From: Thermaerobacter marianensis
GTDB lineage: Bacteria > Bacillota > Sulfobacillia > DVGY01
Direction of reading: 5' to 3'
Assembly (NCBI GenBank): GCA_020724425.1
Contig: DYGY01000015.1
Span: 1-52,623, forward strand
Length of the DNA: 52,623 nucleotides
Part shown: positions 1 through 10,255 of the stretch, in pieces
How positions within the stretch are numbered: position 1 is the stretch's first letter
Layout: each line of letters opens with the position of its first letter
Made by a program: the position numbers and the translations under genes
The notes under the pieces: generated by a model
The model's database searches: none
What the model was told of the DNA's origin: nothing
What the model saw: only the letters and a program-made list of their open reading frames with translations

Positions 1-69
1 GCTAGTCAATCAGAACTTGTGTCTAGGTTTCAACACAAGCCCTCGACTTTAGTCGCGGGTAATTGACTG
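1..69. mobile_element. Structured element, possibly the terminus of an IS200/IS605-like element
   Basis: The first 69 bases can fold as a compact three-way junction. A closing stem pairs 4-10 with 62-68 (AGTCAAT/ATTGACT), one hairpin pairs 16-22 with 33-39 (CTTGTGT/ACACAAG), and a second hairpin spans 40-59 with core CGACT-TT-AGTCG. The second hairpin resembles the imperfect subterminal hairpins of IS200/IS605-family ends, and the acyl-CoA dehydrogenase gene loses homology exactly here. No transposase or TnpB is visible because the window starts at this point, so the assignment is inference. A MITE-like repeat or a plain terminator for a gene to the left are alternatives. Confidence 0.35.
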
Positions 70-1124
70 GTTCCGGTCCAGATCATCATTAAACGAGAGT
101 CTCGTACCATTCTTTCTATAGGATAGACATTTGTATAACCAATACCACCCATAATCTGCATGGCTTCATTAGTGACATCCCAAGCCATCTGGGTAGATAC
201 CTTTTTGGCCTCAGACACTAGTCGCCTGACTCTACCAGGGTCATCACCTTTATCAATGACAAGGGCTGCCATGTACACTAAGGCTCTTGCAGAATCAAGC
301 TTAGAAATGCTATCAGCAACCTTGAAACTAACACCTTGAAAGTCTTTAATAGGTTTACTAAAGGCCTTCCTTCTGATGCGGAATTTTGCTGCTAGTTCAA
401 GTGAGGCTCGGGCTAAGCCTAAAGCACCCGCTGTAGTTGTCATCCTCTCTGGTATCGTCATTTGATAAAAGACTGCACCTGCTCCATGTTCAAGACCTGC
501 CAAATTCTTTAGGGGTACCTTTACATCTTTAAAGACAAACCTTCCTGCTCCTCCACCTCTGGTACCCATTAAACCATAAACATACTCAACCTTAACTCCG
601 GGACCCCTATCTACTAAGAATAGGCTTAGGGATTTATGGGTGGAGCCAAAGGATCTGTTTTGACATAGACAAAAGTAGTCTGCACCTTCAGCACCTACAA
701 TGAACCGCTTCCGGCCATTAGTGATGTAATGGTCTCCCTGAGGTTCACCTTTGGTAGTAGCGTCAACGAAGTCTGAACCACTTCTGGGTTCAGTCAAAGC
801 TTCAGCTGCACCTAGCTTTCCTGCCAATGTTGGCTTCAAATACTTTTCTTTCTGGTATGCGTTTCCATAAAGGCTAATGAAGCCCCAAGCACCCCTATCT
901 CTTCTAGAGCAGCTACCTCTGTAACCCAATCAGCATCTGCTCCTCCCCATTCTTTAGGGAATCTCAGACCTAATAGCCCCGCCTGACCAGCATCAACAAG
1001 GAATTCTTTCGGCTTCCTCTCTGTCCATTGCTTTTAATAGATCTTTGCTCACACCATCCCTAGCAAATTCCCTAGCTCTCCTCTGGATATCTCTTTGAGC
1101 AGCATTGAGCAAAAAGTCATACAT
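30..1124 (-). pseudogene. Acyl-CoA dehydrogenase, broken
   Basis: This is a remnant of a flavin-dependent acyl-CoA dehydrogenase (beta-oxidation type). The N-terminus starts at ATG 1124 behind GGAGGG (MYDFLLNAAQRDIQRRAR) and hits a stop after 43 codons. The next frame carries the continuation ([20 protein letters not shown]), and a third frame from about 870 down to 30 carries the rest, with [11 protein letters not shown] (substrate/FAD region), the C-terminal helical domain and [10 protein letters not shown]. Compared with the family, about 20 residues are missing between LGASLAFME and [12 protein letters not shown]. The C-terminus stops just after GTSQL, where the structured element at 1-69 begins. 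Two frame breaks, a deletion and a lost tail point to real decay rather than one sequencing error. Confidence 0.8.
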
Positions 1125-1178
1125 CGTACAAACCCTCCTAAGAGATTATCTTTGCATATATGTTCTGGAAGGAAAAAG

Positions 1179-1206
1179 AATCCCCTGGTACTTAGACCAG
1201 AGGATT
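1179..1206 (-). terminator. Rho-independent terminator after the membrane-protein gene
   Basis: An 11-bp stem with one mismatch pairs 1179-1189 with 1196-1206 around a 6-base loop. On the minus strand it is followed by TTCTTTTT. It lies 17 bases after the stop at 1223 and separates that gene from the broken dehydrogenase downstream. Confidence 0.8.
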
Positions 1207-1222
1207 CATCATGAGGGGTAAG

Positions 1223-2116
1223 TTACCCGGTATGCGCAGTTGAAGTAGTGATTTCAATTTCTTCTTCACTGACAATCAAACTATTCCTAAAGTATGGTAA
1301 GAGGAGAATTACAACTAGAATTACCCCCTGTACACCCGCCATGAAGTACGTGGAGGTAAGGGGAGAAGCTGCAAAAGTTCCTTCAGGAACCAATGAAGCT
1401 GTCGGTCTATAGTAATGGACTGGGAAACCAGCAACCGCAACTCCAAGACCAGATATCAAGGCTAACCACCAACCTGTTTCCTTCTTTTTAGCTAAGAGGG
1501 GAATAGCTGCCATAGTCAGGCCGATAAGAATAAACATAATTGGACCAGAATGGCGCATAATCTGAACAGTTGGATCAGAAATAGCTCCAGCATAATCTCT
1601 CATTACTAGACGAATGAAGTGTGGGAAAAGCGTAAAAGCCTGAGAACCAATCATACCCACTAGAGTAGCGGTAATAAAGAGAGTAACCTTTGTTTGCCTA
1701 TTATTCTCCTGTAGAAGTAGCATAGCCCAGAAACCTATTAATCCAATTATGAAGACAGTCCACGCAGGTGGGTATGCTTTAAGATTTTCCATGAATCCAA
1801 GACCAATGAAAAATGCGCCTACAGGAGCAACAGCCAGACAGAATAATGCCAGAGGCCATGCCCACTTCTTTCCGCGGTACAGCTCATAAGCAATCGCAAT
1901 AAGAGTTAGACCAGCCATTATTAGTGCGCCTCTAAAGAAGGTCCCAATAAATAGTCTGGAAATAGGACCAGGACCAAAAGCCTCACCCTGCTTGGTCTGC
2001 TTCCACATGAGTCCATCCTGTGTAACATCAATTTGCCCGGGTGCTAATATGACGAAGTATAGCCCCATGAGTACTGCCAAGATTGCCATAATGAGTCGTA
2101 CTGTGGATCGATCCAT
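1223..2116 (-). CDS. Multi-pass membrane protein of unknown function
   Basis: This 297-residue protein is almost entirely hydrophobic. About eight or nine transmembrane segments can be drawn, starting with residues 7-26 and followed by segments near 56-78, 87-110, 118-136, 144-165, 190-210, 215-232 and 256-278. The tail is short, acidic and Thr-rich. I recognise no catalytic or transporter signature. ATG 2116 is preceded by AAGGAGGCGG at good spacing. It is a single-gene unit, with a strong terminator after it and inverted repeats in front of it. The downstream same-strand gene is a broken acyl-CoA dehydrogenase, so a former link to fatty-acid or carboxylate metabolism is possible but only inferred. 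Confidence 0.6.
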   Translation of the reverse strand: MDRSTVRLIMAILAVLMGLYFVILAPGQIDVTQDGLMWKQTKQGEAFGPGPISRLFIGTFFRGALIMAGLTLIAIAYELYRGKKWAWPLALFCLAVAPVGAFFIGLGFMENLKAYPPAWTVFIIGLIGFWAMLLLQENNRQTKVTLFITATLVGMIGSQAFTLFPHFIRLVMRDYAGAISDPTVQIMRHSGPIMFILIGLTMAAIPLLAKKKETGWWLALISGLGVAVAGFPVHYYRPTASLVPEGTFAASPLTSTYFMAGVQGVILVVILLLPYFRNSLIVSEEEIEITTSTAHTG

Positions 2117-2131
2117 ACAACCGCCTCCTTG

Positions 2132-2159
2132 AATAGAATTATTTACTATTTATTCTATT
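2132..2159 (-). promoter_or_regulatory. Inverted repeat just upstream of the membrane-protein RBS
   Basis: AATAGAAT (2132-2139) is repeated in inverted form as ATTCTATT (2152-2159), in an AT-rich stretch between the likely promoter and the ribosome binding site of the gene starting at 2116. It could be an operator, but no regulator gene is adjacent. Confidence 0.35.
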
Positions 2160-2177
2160 AATTTTTGGCAGTCCCGT

Positions 2178-2209
2178 AATTGATTTTGAGCAATTGCTCA
2201 AAATCAATT
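2178..2209. promoter_or_regulatory. Perfect 32-bp palindrome
   Basis: A 16-bp arm is perfectly inverted with no spacer, centred between 2193 and 2194 on AATT. It sits about 60 bases upstream of the start at 2116 and about 35 bases beyond the terminator hairpin of pyrG. With no loop and no T-run it looks more like a dimeric-regulator operator than a terminator. The regulator is not identifiable here. Confidence 0.5.
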
Positions 2210-2242
2210 TGGAGAAATGATTTTAAATGGATATTTGCATAT

Positions 2243-2288
2243 AGACAATTAAGAGAGTCTGCTTAAATACCCAGACTCTCTTAATTGT

Positions 2289-2290
<2 letters not shown>
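2243..2290 (-). terminator. Hairpin at the 3' end of pyrG
   Basis: A perfect 18-bp stem pairs 2243-2260 with 2273-2290 around a 12-base loop, and it begins within the pyrG stop codon. The U-tract on the minus strand is weak, so it may act as a terminator or as a 3'-end stabilising hairpin. Confidence 0.6.
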
Positions 2291-4006
<1,716 letters not shown>

Positions 4007-4010
<4 letters not shown>

Positions 4011-4681
4011 GGCGACCCAAGCACATCTTGTAGACTTTTGGGTATACTTACATCCGTTTGATTAATGTTAAAGTACTCTAGGTTTAGAGATACTGGGATT
4101 TCCTTTGTCCCCGGTAGGATGATTGAATAGGTAATCTCGATTTTCTCTAGAGAATAGTCTTTCTTGATATGGATCCTGTAAACTATATCTTCTAGCAAAG
4201 GATCCACTGGTGGCATAAAGGGTGTAAAAAGCCTATGAGTATGCTCTTTGGGAGCATATATAATCAAGGTAGAAGCACCTTGGTGTTCAAAGGGAAAATC
4301 AAGAAGGCTCTCTAGAAAATACTGAGGCCTGGCAAGGTCAGATAGACTAATTAAGTAGGATTGAGCTAAAAGGACATCAACTGCTTCCTTACCAGATACC
4401 CAATTATCTGCATGTAAGATGTAAAGTTCATTCTTGTTTTCATAGAGAGCATAACTCTGATTGGCTATACTGGCAGTGAGATATTGTTCCCTTGAATCAT
4501 AATGTCTCCAAGCAGTTCTAAAAGAAGCCGACAAAAGAGTGCCCATATCCAGGTTACCCTGAACATAAGCACTCTCTATCTCTAAACTCTTTTTATATGT
4601 CTTAAAGAGAAGATCTTCAGAATACTCCACACTGCAACCACTCAGGAACAAGAGAGTTAGCAAGAAGAGTATCTTAAGCAA
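4007..4681 (-). CDS. Putative lipoprotein of unknown function
   Basis: This 224-residue protein begins with a short signal peptide and a lipobox, LFLSGCS, with Cys16 as the predicted lipidation site, so it should be anchored to the outer face of the membrane. The rest looks like a mixed alpha/beta domain with no motif I recognise. It starts 5 bases after the argS stop, so it is in the speE-speB-argS transcript. Its 3' end contains the -35 box of the pyrG promoter. I cannot assign a function. Confidence 0.75.
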
Positions 4682-4685
4682 TTCT

Positions 4686-6389
4686 CTACATCCTTTCTGG
4701 AGCAGACACTCCTAAAAGATTCAATACTTTTTCCATTACTATGCGAACACTTTCAATTAAGACCAATCTTGCTTCTGTAGTTTCCTTTTCCTCTCCTAAA
4801 ACCCGGCACTGAGTATAGAAGACATGGAAGAAATTAGCTAGATCTTGAGCATAATGAGTTAATCTGTGAGGTTCCCTACTCGAAGCTGAAACTATTAGTT
4901 CCTCTGGAAGTTCAGCAATCTTTGCTAGCAAAGCCAACTCACTAGGATGCTCAAGAATTGCAAGATTAACATCAGCAATGGCTGGTAGGTCAAGTCCCTC
5001 TTCTTTGGCCTGTCTAATAATACCCGCAATTCTGGCATGAGCATACTGAACATAATAGACAGGGTTTTGATTCCCCTGTAACCTGGCTAAATCAAGATCA
5101 AAATCTAGGTGTGCATCACTTGAACGCATCAAGAAGAAATACCTAGCGGCATCAGTACCCACTTCCTCTAAGAACTCATCCATAGTTATATATTCACCGG
5201 CTCGCTTGGACATTCTAACAAGTTCTCCACCTCTGATGAGTCTAACCATCTGGGTAATGAGAATTTCAAGAGTATCCCGGGAATAGCCTAGAGCCTGGAC
5301 ACCTGCATGCATTCTTTCAATATAGCCGTGATGATCAGCACCCCAAATGTCAATAATCTTGTTATAGCCTCGCTGCAACTTCTGCCGGTGATAGGCTATA
5401 TCAGACAAGAAGTATGTGAAGGAACCATCACTACGAACTAGAACCCTGTCTTTGTCATCACCAAATTGAGTGGATCTAAACCAGAGAGCACCATCTTGTT
5501 CGTAGATAAAGCCCTCTGACTGTAAATAGTAGAGAGTATCCTCTTGCGCTCTCATCTCAGTGAGAGATTGCTCAGAAAACCAGACATCAAACTCAACACC
5601 ATATCTTCTGAGAGTCTCTTTCTGACCTGAAACTAGCTTTTGAATTGCATAATATGAGAACTCATCTAGCTTGTGTTTTTCATCCCAGGTGAATACATCA
5701 AGAACTCTTTCTTTGCCAAAGGTATCAAGATACTCCTGAGCTATAGGGATTAGGTATTCTCCAGGATAAGCTCCTTCAGGAAGCTCAGCATCTTCTCCCA
5801 AAAGCTGACGTAGTCTTGTTTCCATGGCCATACCCATCTTATTAACCTGCTTGCCAGCATCATTTATATAGAATTCTTTCTGTACAGAATAGCCAACCGC
5901 ACTCATCACTCGTGTTAGGCTATCCCCAACAGCTGCGGCTCTTGCATTTACAACTACTAAAGGACCGGTAGGATTGGCACTTACAAACTCAATCTGAACC
6001 TTCTGTCCTTTTCCATAAGAACTATTACCATAGTCTTTCTGGTAGCTAGCAATCTCTTTAAGAACCTCATAGTGCCACTCTTTATCCAGATAGAAGTTGA
6101 TAAACCCCGGACCTGCTATCTCAACCTTTTCTACATGGTGAGGCAGAGCAAAATGAGAAGCAATCTTCTCTGCAATTTGTCTAGGTGACTGTCTAGCTTT
6201 CTTGGTCAGGGTTAAAGCTATATTGGTCGCGATATCACCATGTTCAGTATCTCTAGGTTTTTCAAGAAGAATCTCCACCTCACCTAGTTCAGGTAGATCA
6301 CCACTGGTTATAGCACTCTCTAAAGCTTTCTGTAGGTTTTCCTTGATACTCTTCTTGATAGCAAAAAGAATATAGTTATTTGGCTCCAA
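4686..6389 (-). CDS. argS: Arginyl-tRNA synthetase
   Basis: Charges tRNA-Arg with arginine (class Ia synthetase). The 567 residues match the family length, with the Arg-specific N-terminal domain, SANPTGP at residues 137-143 preceding the nucleotide-binding loop, GADHHGYIERM, a MSKR version of the KMSKS loop near residue 376, and a C-terminal anticodon-binding helical domain ending in LLGVSAPERM. The HIGH signature is unusual: where most ArgRS have HxGH, this protein has V145-V-V-N148, without either histidine. It lies between speB (4-base gap) and the lipoprotein gene, placing an arginine-using enzyme in the polyamine operon. Confidence 0.94.
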   Translation of the reverse strand: MEPNNYILFAIKKSIKENLQKALESAITSGDLPELGEVEILLEKPRDTEHGDIATNIALTLTKKARQSPRQIAEKIASHFALPHHVEKVEIAGPGFINFYLDKEWHYEVLKEIASYQKDYGNSSYGKGQKVQIEFVSANPTGPLVVVNARAAAVGDSLTRVMSAVGYSVQKEFYINDAGKQVNKMGMAMETRLRQLLGEDAELPEGAYPGEYLIPIAQEYLDTFGKERVLDVFTWDEKHKLDEFSYYAIQKLVSGQKETLRRYGVEFDVWFSEQSLTEMRAQEDTLYYLQSEGFIYEQDGALWFRSTQFGDDKDRVLVRSDGSFTYFLSDIAYHRQKLQRGYNKIIDIWGADHHGYIERMHAGVQALGYSRDTLEILITQMVRLIRGGELVRMSKRAGEYITMDEFLEEVGTDAARYFFLMRSSDAHLDFDLDLARLQGNQNPVYYVQYAHARIAGIIRQAKEEGLDLPAIADVNLAILEHPSELALLAKIAELPEELIVSASSREPHRLTHYAQDLANFFHVFYTQCRVLGEEKETTEARLVLIESVRIVMEKVLNLLGVSAPERM

Positions 6390-6393
6390 GAGT

Positions 6394-7293
6394 CTATGCT
6401 CCCTTCTTTGGACTAAAAGCTAGGAGGGCTTCACGAATAATCTTGGCCCCTAGAATTGTGGTTCGCTCAGAGGCATCCTGATGAGGTAGAATCTCAACAA
6501 GATCAAAACCTACCAAGTTAATCTCCTCATCTTTTAGATAGTGTATTGCTTGAAATAGCTCCTTACTGGTAATACCACCTGGTTCGGGAGTACCCGTACC
6601 AGGTGCAAAAGCTGGATCAACAACATCAATATCAATAGAGATATATACAGGTTTACCTTTAAACTCATGAGCCACTTGCTTTAAGGGCTCAAAAACCTCA
6701 CCAAAGAAACAATGGGTATGCTCCTTAGCATACTCCCTTTCTTCCTTTGTCCCTGAACGAATACCAAACTGATAGATGTGTTTTTTCCCATCATGAAACA
6801 TCTCACTAACCCTGCGCATAACAGTCGCATGAGATAATCTCTCACCAAGGTAGTCATAACGCAAATCAGCATGGGCATCAAAATGAAGAACAATTAGGTC
6901 ATCATGTCTTTGTCTGACTGCCTTGATTAAAGGCAAACTTACCAAATGTTCTCCACCGATGGCCCAGGATCTCTTCCCTTCATCAACTACCGCCTTGGCA
7001 ACTTTTTCAATCTGTTGCAGTGAACGAGGAACATTGCCAAAGGGAATAATGATATCTCCTAAATCATGAACCTTTATATCTCTGAGATCTCTATCAAGAG
7101 GCATGCTATATTCTTCAATACCATAAGAGACCTCACGCAAACGCTGTGGTCCCATACGACTTCCAGGACGAAAACTAGCAGTGAAATCCATAGGTACACC
7201 GAAGAATACCTCAGTAGCTGAATCCCAATCACTATCAAAGGACATAAAGCTACCAGGACCTTCTAGAAATTCAGACCACCACTCAGGCCTCAT
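6394..7293 (-). CDS. speB: Agmatinase
   Basis: Hydrolyses agmatine to putrescine and urea. The 299-residue ureohydrolase has all six expected Mn ligands: H116 (GGEH), D139, H141 and D143 (DAHAD), and D221 and D223 (SIDIDVVDP), followed by PGTGTPEPGG. The substrate loop is agmatinase-like rather than arginase-like. It overlaps the speE stop by 4 bases and precedes argS by 4 bases, so translation is likely coupled. The agmatine source is probably the pyruvoyl arginine decarboxylase gene at 12941-13399. Confidence 0.92.
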   Translation of the reverse strand: MRPEWWSEFLEGPGSFMSFDSDWDSATEVFFGVPMDFTASFRPGSRMGPQRLREVSYGIEEYSMPLDRDLRDIKVHDLGDIIIPFGNVPRSLQQIEKVAKAVVDEGKRSWAIGGEHLVSLPLIKAVRQRHDDLIVLHFDAHADLRYDYLGERLSHATVMRRVSEMFHDGKKHIYQFGIRSGTKEEREYAKEHTHCFFGEVFEPLKQVAHEFKGKPVYISIDIDVVDPAFAPGTGTPEPGGITSKELFQAIHYLKDEEINLVGFDLVEILPHQDASERTTILGAKIIREALLAFSPKKGA

Positions 7294-8141
7294 TTATTCT
7301 CTGTCTCCTTTAACAGGCTTTCTACAAAAGCTGGCAGCACAAAGCTAGACTTATGCACAGAGGGTGTATACCACTTGAGATCCCACCCTTTAGCAATAGA
7401 TAAGCGTTCATCTTTAACCTCTATAGGGTTATGTTTCTTTGAACCCATGGTAAATGTCCAGAAACCACTTGGATAGGTGGGAACCACACCCCAATACACC
7501 CAGGCCTGTCCCAATGCCTTACCAATATTGCTATAGCAACTCTGCAGTAGGCTTTGATTATAGAAGGGTGATTCTGTTTGAGCTACTAGAATACCATCCT
7601 CAGTAAGGATATCAGCTACTCCTTCATAGAAAGGTAAGCCAAACAACCCTACCCCAGGACCAACAGGATCACTTGAATCAACGATAACCACATCATAATG
7701 TTCATCTGTCTCTTCCACATACTTTAGACCATCAACATTCATCACAGTTACCCTTGGATCATCAAGCTTGCTGCTGGTAATCGGAAGGAACTCCCTAGAA
7801 GCCTTAACCACTTCTTCATCAATCTCAACTAAATGAACCATCTCTACTCCAGGATGCTTCAGTACCTCTCTAACAGTACCTCCATCACCCCCACCAATAA
7901 CAAGCACCTTCCTAGGATTAGGATGGGTCATCATCGGTACATGGGCAATCAACTCATGGTAAACAAACTCGTCGGCTTCTGTAGTCTGGATAATATCATC
8001 TAAGGCTAACATATTGCCGAATTGACTAGTTTTCACCACTAAGACTTCCTGATATGGACTCTTTGCATGGTAGAGAGTCTCCTCAACTCTAGTGGTAATC
8101 TTTAAATTTCTGTTTTGCAATTCTGTAAACCAAAGCTCCAT
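7290..8141 (-). CDS. speE: Spermidine synthase (polyamine aminopropyltransferase)
   Basis: Transfers the aminopropyl group of decarboxylated S-adenosylmethionine to putrescine, giving spermidine. The 283 residues include the N-terminal beta domain (MELWFTELQNRNLKITTRVEETLY), the motif VLVIGGGDGGTVREVLKH for the nucleoside substrate, the acidic VEIDEEVV, and the catalytic-loop DSSDPVGPG. ATG 8141 has a strong AAGGAGG site. It is the first gene of the speE-speB-argS unit, read from a good promoter at 8170-8198. S-adenosylmethionine decarboxylase is not in this window. Confidence 0.95.
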   Translation of the reverse strand: MELWFTELQNRNLKITTRVEETLYHAKSPYQEVLVVKTSQFGNMLALDDIIQTTEADEFVYHELIAHVPMMTHPNPRKVLVIGGGDGGTVREVLKHPGVEMVHLVEIDEEVVKASREFLPITSSKLDDPRVTVMNVDGLKYVEETDEHYDVVIVDSSDPVGPGVGLFGLPFYEGVADILTEDGILVAQTESPFYNQSLLQSCYSNIGKALGQAWVYWGVVPTYPSGFWTFTMGSKKHNPIEVKDERLSIAKGWDLKWYTPSVHKSSFVLPAFVESLLKETENK

Positions 8142-8169
8142 TAAAGTAACCTCCTTCTCTATCGGTTAA

Positions 8170-8198
8170 ATTCTACAATACTGGACATATACAGTCAA
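8170..8198 (-). promoter_or_regulatory. Promoter of the speE-speB-argS operon
   Basis: On the minus strand TTGACT (8193-8198) is followed after 17 bases by TAGAAT (8170-8175), a near-consensus vegetative promoter about 30 bases upstream of the speE start. Confidence 0.7.
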
Positions 8199-8218
8199 AC
8201 ACAGTAACAAAATTCTAC

Positions 8219-8248
8219 TAGACAAAAATAACTATCTTCCCTTATAAT
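8219..8248 (+). promoter_or_regulatory. feoB promoter
   Basis: TAGACA (8219-8224) and TATAAT (8243-8248) are 18 bases apart. The predicted start site near 8255 falls within the Fur-like box. Confidence 0.7.
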
Positions 8249-8251
8249 TGT

Positions 8252-8270
8252 ATTGAAAATGTTTCTCAAT
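8252..8270 (+). promoter_or_regulatory. Fur-like box
   Basis: A 19-bp inverted repeat, ATTGAAAATGTTTCTCAAT, pairs at 7 of 9 arm positions around a central G. Its 15-base core matches the Fur 7-1-7 consensus TGATAATNATTATCA at 11 of 14 informative positions. It lies just downstream of the -10 box and over the predicted start of the feoB transcript, where a ferric uptake repressor would block initiation. Confidence 0.65.
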
Positions 8271-8282
8271 TAGGAGGCTGTT

Positions 8283-10244
8283 ATGCAAGAGTTTAATACA
8301 ACGCCAAAAATAGCACTAGTAGGGACTCCAAATGTGGGCAAGAGCGTTATCTTTAACGCTTTAACAGGCGCCTATGTTACCGTCTCCAACTATCCGGGAA
8401 CGACTGTAGAAGTATCCCGTGGTAAAGCCCGCCTTGGGAAAGACCAGGTAGAAGTCATCGACACACCAGGAATGTATTCATTTCTACCAATCACAGCAGA
8501 AGAAAACGTTACAAGACAGCTCCTGTTGAGGGAAAAACCTGATTTAGTAGTGCATGTGGTTGATGGTAAGAACCTTGAACGCATGTTACCTCTAACCATA
8601 CAACTAAGAGAAGCAGGCTTTAATATGATTTTAACCATCAATATGATGGATGAAGCTAGGCACTTTGGTCTAGAGATAGATAGAGAAGCATTAAGCCAGC
8701 AACTTGGAATCCCAGTAATTCTAACCACTGCATCTTTAGGAGAAGGCTTAGGAGAATTAAGAACTACGCTAAGAGACTTCATATCTAGTGAGGCTACAGC
8801 AGAGGCTCTAGTTCAATATGATTCCTCAATTGAGACAGCTATCTCAAACATAGGTAGCCTGCTAGAACATGAATACATTATGGCCAAGAGAAGCATTTCC
8901 CTCTTGCTTTTGCAGGAAGATCAAGACATTCAAGAGCTGATAAAGGATAAAGAACCTAGAAATCATCAAAAGATTTTGGGGATTACTAGAGAAATAAAGG
9001 CGTCCTTTAACGAGCCTTTATCATACGCTATTTCTATTCAGAGACAAAAGAGAATTAAGGAGATAATCGCAAGCTCTGTGAAACAGGGAGAGTCAAGACC
9101 TCTTAGTTTCACAGAACATCTAAGCAAGTGGATGATGCAACCATTAACAGGAATTCCAATCCTGCTATTTGTCGTTTATGTCGGGCTCTTCAAATTTGTG
9201 GGTGAGTTTGGAGCGGGTACCATCGTCGACTTTATCGAGGGAGAACTTTTTGAAGAACGTCTAAACCCCTGGATAGATAGTATGGTATTAACCTATATTC
9301 CTTGGCCCTCTCTCCAACAACTACTAGCACTTGATTACGGCATATTTACCATGGGAATAAGGTATGCTGTAGCGATAGTATTGCCAATCGTTGGAGCCTT
9401 CTTCCTCTTCTTTTCGCTAATCGAGGATAGTGGATACTTACCAAGATTAGCAATGCTAGTAGATAGACTTTTTAAAAAGATTGGTCTTAGTGGTAGAGCA
9501 GTAATTCCCATGACACTTGGTTTTGGCTGTGGTACTATGGCCACCATGGTTACAAGAACTTTAGAAACAAGAAGAGAAAGAATCATCTCTACTTTCCTTC
9601 TAGCATTAGCGGTACCTTGTTCAGCGCAACTTGGCTTAATATTAGCACTCTTAGCAGGTACCCCTTTGGGTTTAGCAATATGGGCAGGAACCGTAGCGTT
9701 AGTGTTTCTTCTGATAGGGTATTTGACTGCCAAGCTAATCCCGGGAGAACAACCTAGCTTCTATATGGAACTACCGCCGTTAAGAATGCCAAAACTCAGT
9801 AATGTGCTATATAAAACCCTAGCAAGGATGCAATGGTATTTTGTTGAGATTGTGCCTCTATTTATCCTTGCGAGTGTTCTAATCTGGTTTGGTCATCTAA
9901 CAGGTGGATTTGATAAGATGATTAGCCTATTAATACCTGTGGTAAATTGGCTTAACCTACCCGATAGTACTGCAGAAGTCTTTCTCTTTGGATTCTTTAG
10001 GAGGGATTATGGTGCGGCAGGGTTATATGATCTAGCTCAAAGTGGTGCCCTTACTGGCCTACAACTTACTGTAACAGCAGTTACATTAACTCTTTTTGTT
10101 CCATGTATCGCACACTTTATTGTAGCTATTAAAGAGAGAGGATGGAAGACAGCCATTCTAATGGTACTCTTCATCTTCCCCTTCGCTTTCCTTGTCGGTA
10201 AGGTATTAAGTACTCTCCTAATAACTCTAGGCATTAACTTCTAG
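8283..10244 (+). CDS. feoB: Ferrous iron transporter FeoB
   Basis: GTP-regulated inner-membrane transporter for Fe(II). The N-terminal GTPase has G1 GTPNVGKS (14-21), G3 DTPG (60-63) and G4 NMMD (120-123). The membrane part has two Gate-type regions (SLIEDSGYLPRLAMLVDR, FGCGTMATMVTRT, VPCSAQLGLI and later FVPCIAHFIVAI). At 653 residues it is slightly shorter than typical FeoB. ATG 8283 follows TAGGAGG. It is first in a plus-strand unit with a small Cys-rich gene and feoA, behind a Fur-like box. Confidence 0.96.
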   Translation: MQEFNTTPKIALVGTPNVGKSVIFNALTGAYVTVSNYPGTTVEVSRGKARLGKDQVEVIDTPGMYSFLPITAEENVTRQLLLREKPDLVVHVVDGKNLERMLPLTIQLREAGFNMILTINMMDEARHFGLEIDREALSQQLGIPVILTTASLGEGLGELRTTLRDFISSEATAEALVQYDSSIETAISNIGSLLEHEYIMAKRSISLLLLQEDQDIQELIKDKEPRNHQKILGITREIKASFNEPLSYAISIQRQKRIKEIIASSVKQGESRPLSFTEHLSKWMMQPLTGIPILLFVVYVGLFKFVGEFGAGTIVDFIEGELFEERLNPWIDSMVLTYIPWPSLQQLLALDYGIFTMGIRYAVAIVLPIVGAFFLFFSLIEDSGYLPRLAMLVDRLFKKIGLSGRAVIPMTLGFGCGTMATMVTRTLETRRERIISTFLLALAVPCSAQLGLILALLAGTPLGLAIWAGTVALVFLLIGYLTAKLIPGEQPSFYMELPPLRMPKLSNVLYKTLARMQWYFVEIVPLFILASVLIWFGHLTGGFDKMISLLIPVVNWLNLPDSTAEVFLFGFFRRDYGAAGLYDLAQSGALTGLQLTVTAVTLTLFVPCIAHFIVAIKERGWKTAILMVLFIFPFAFLVGKVLSTLLITLGINF

Positions 10245-10255
10245 GAGGATCGAAG

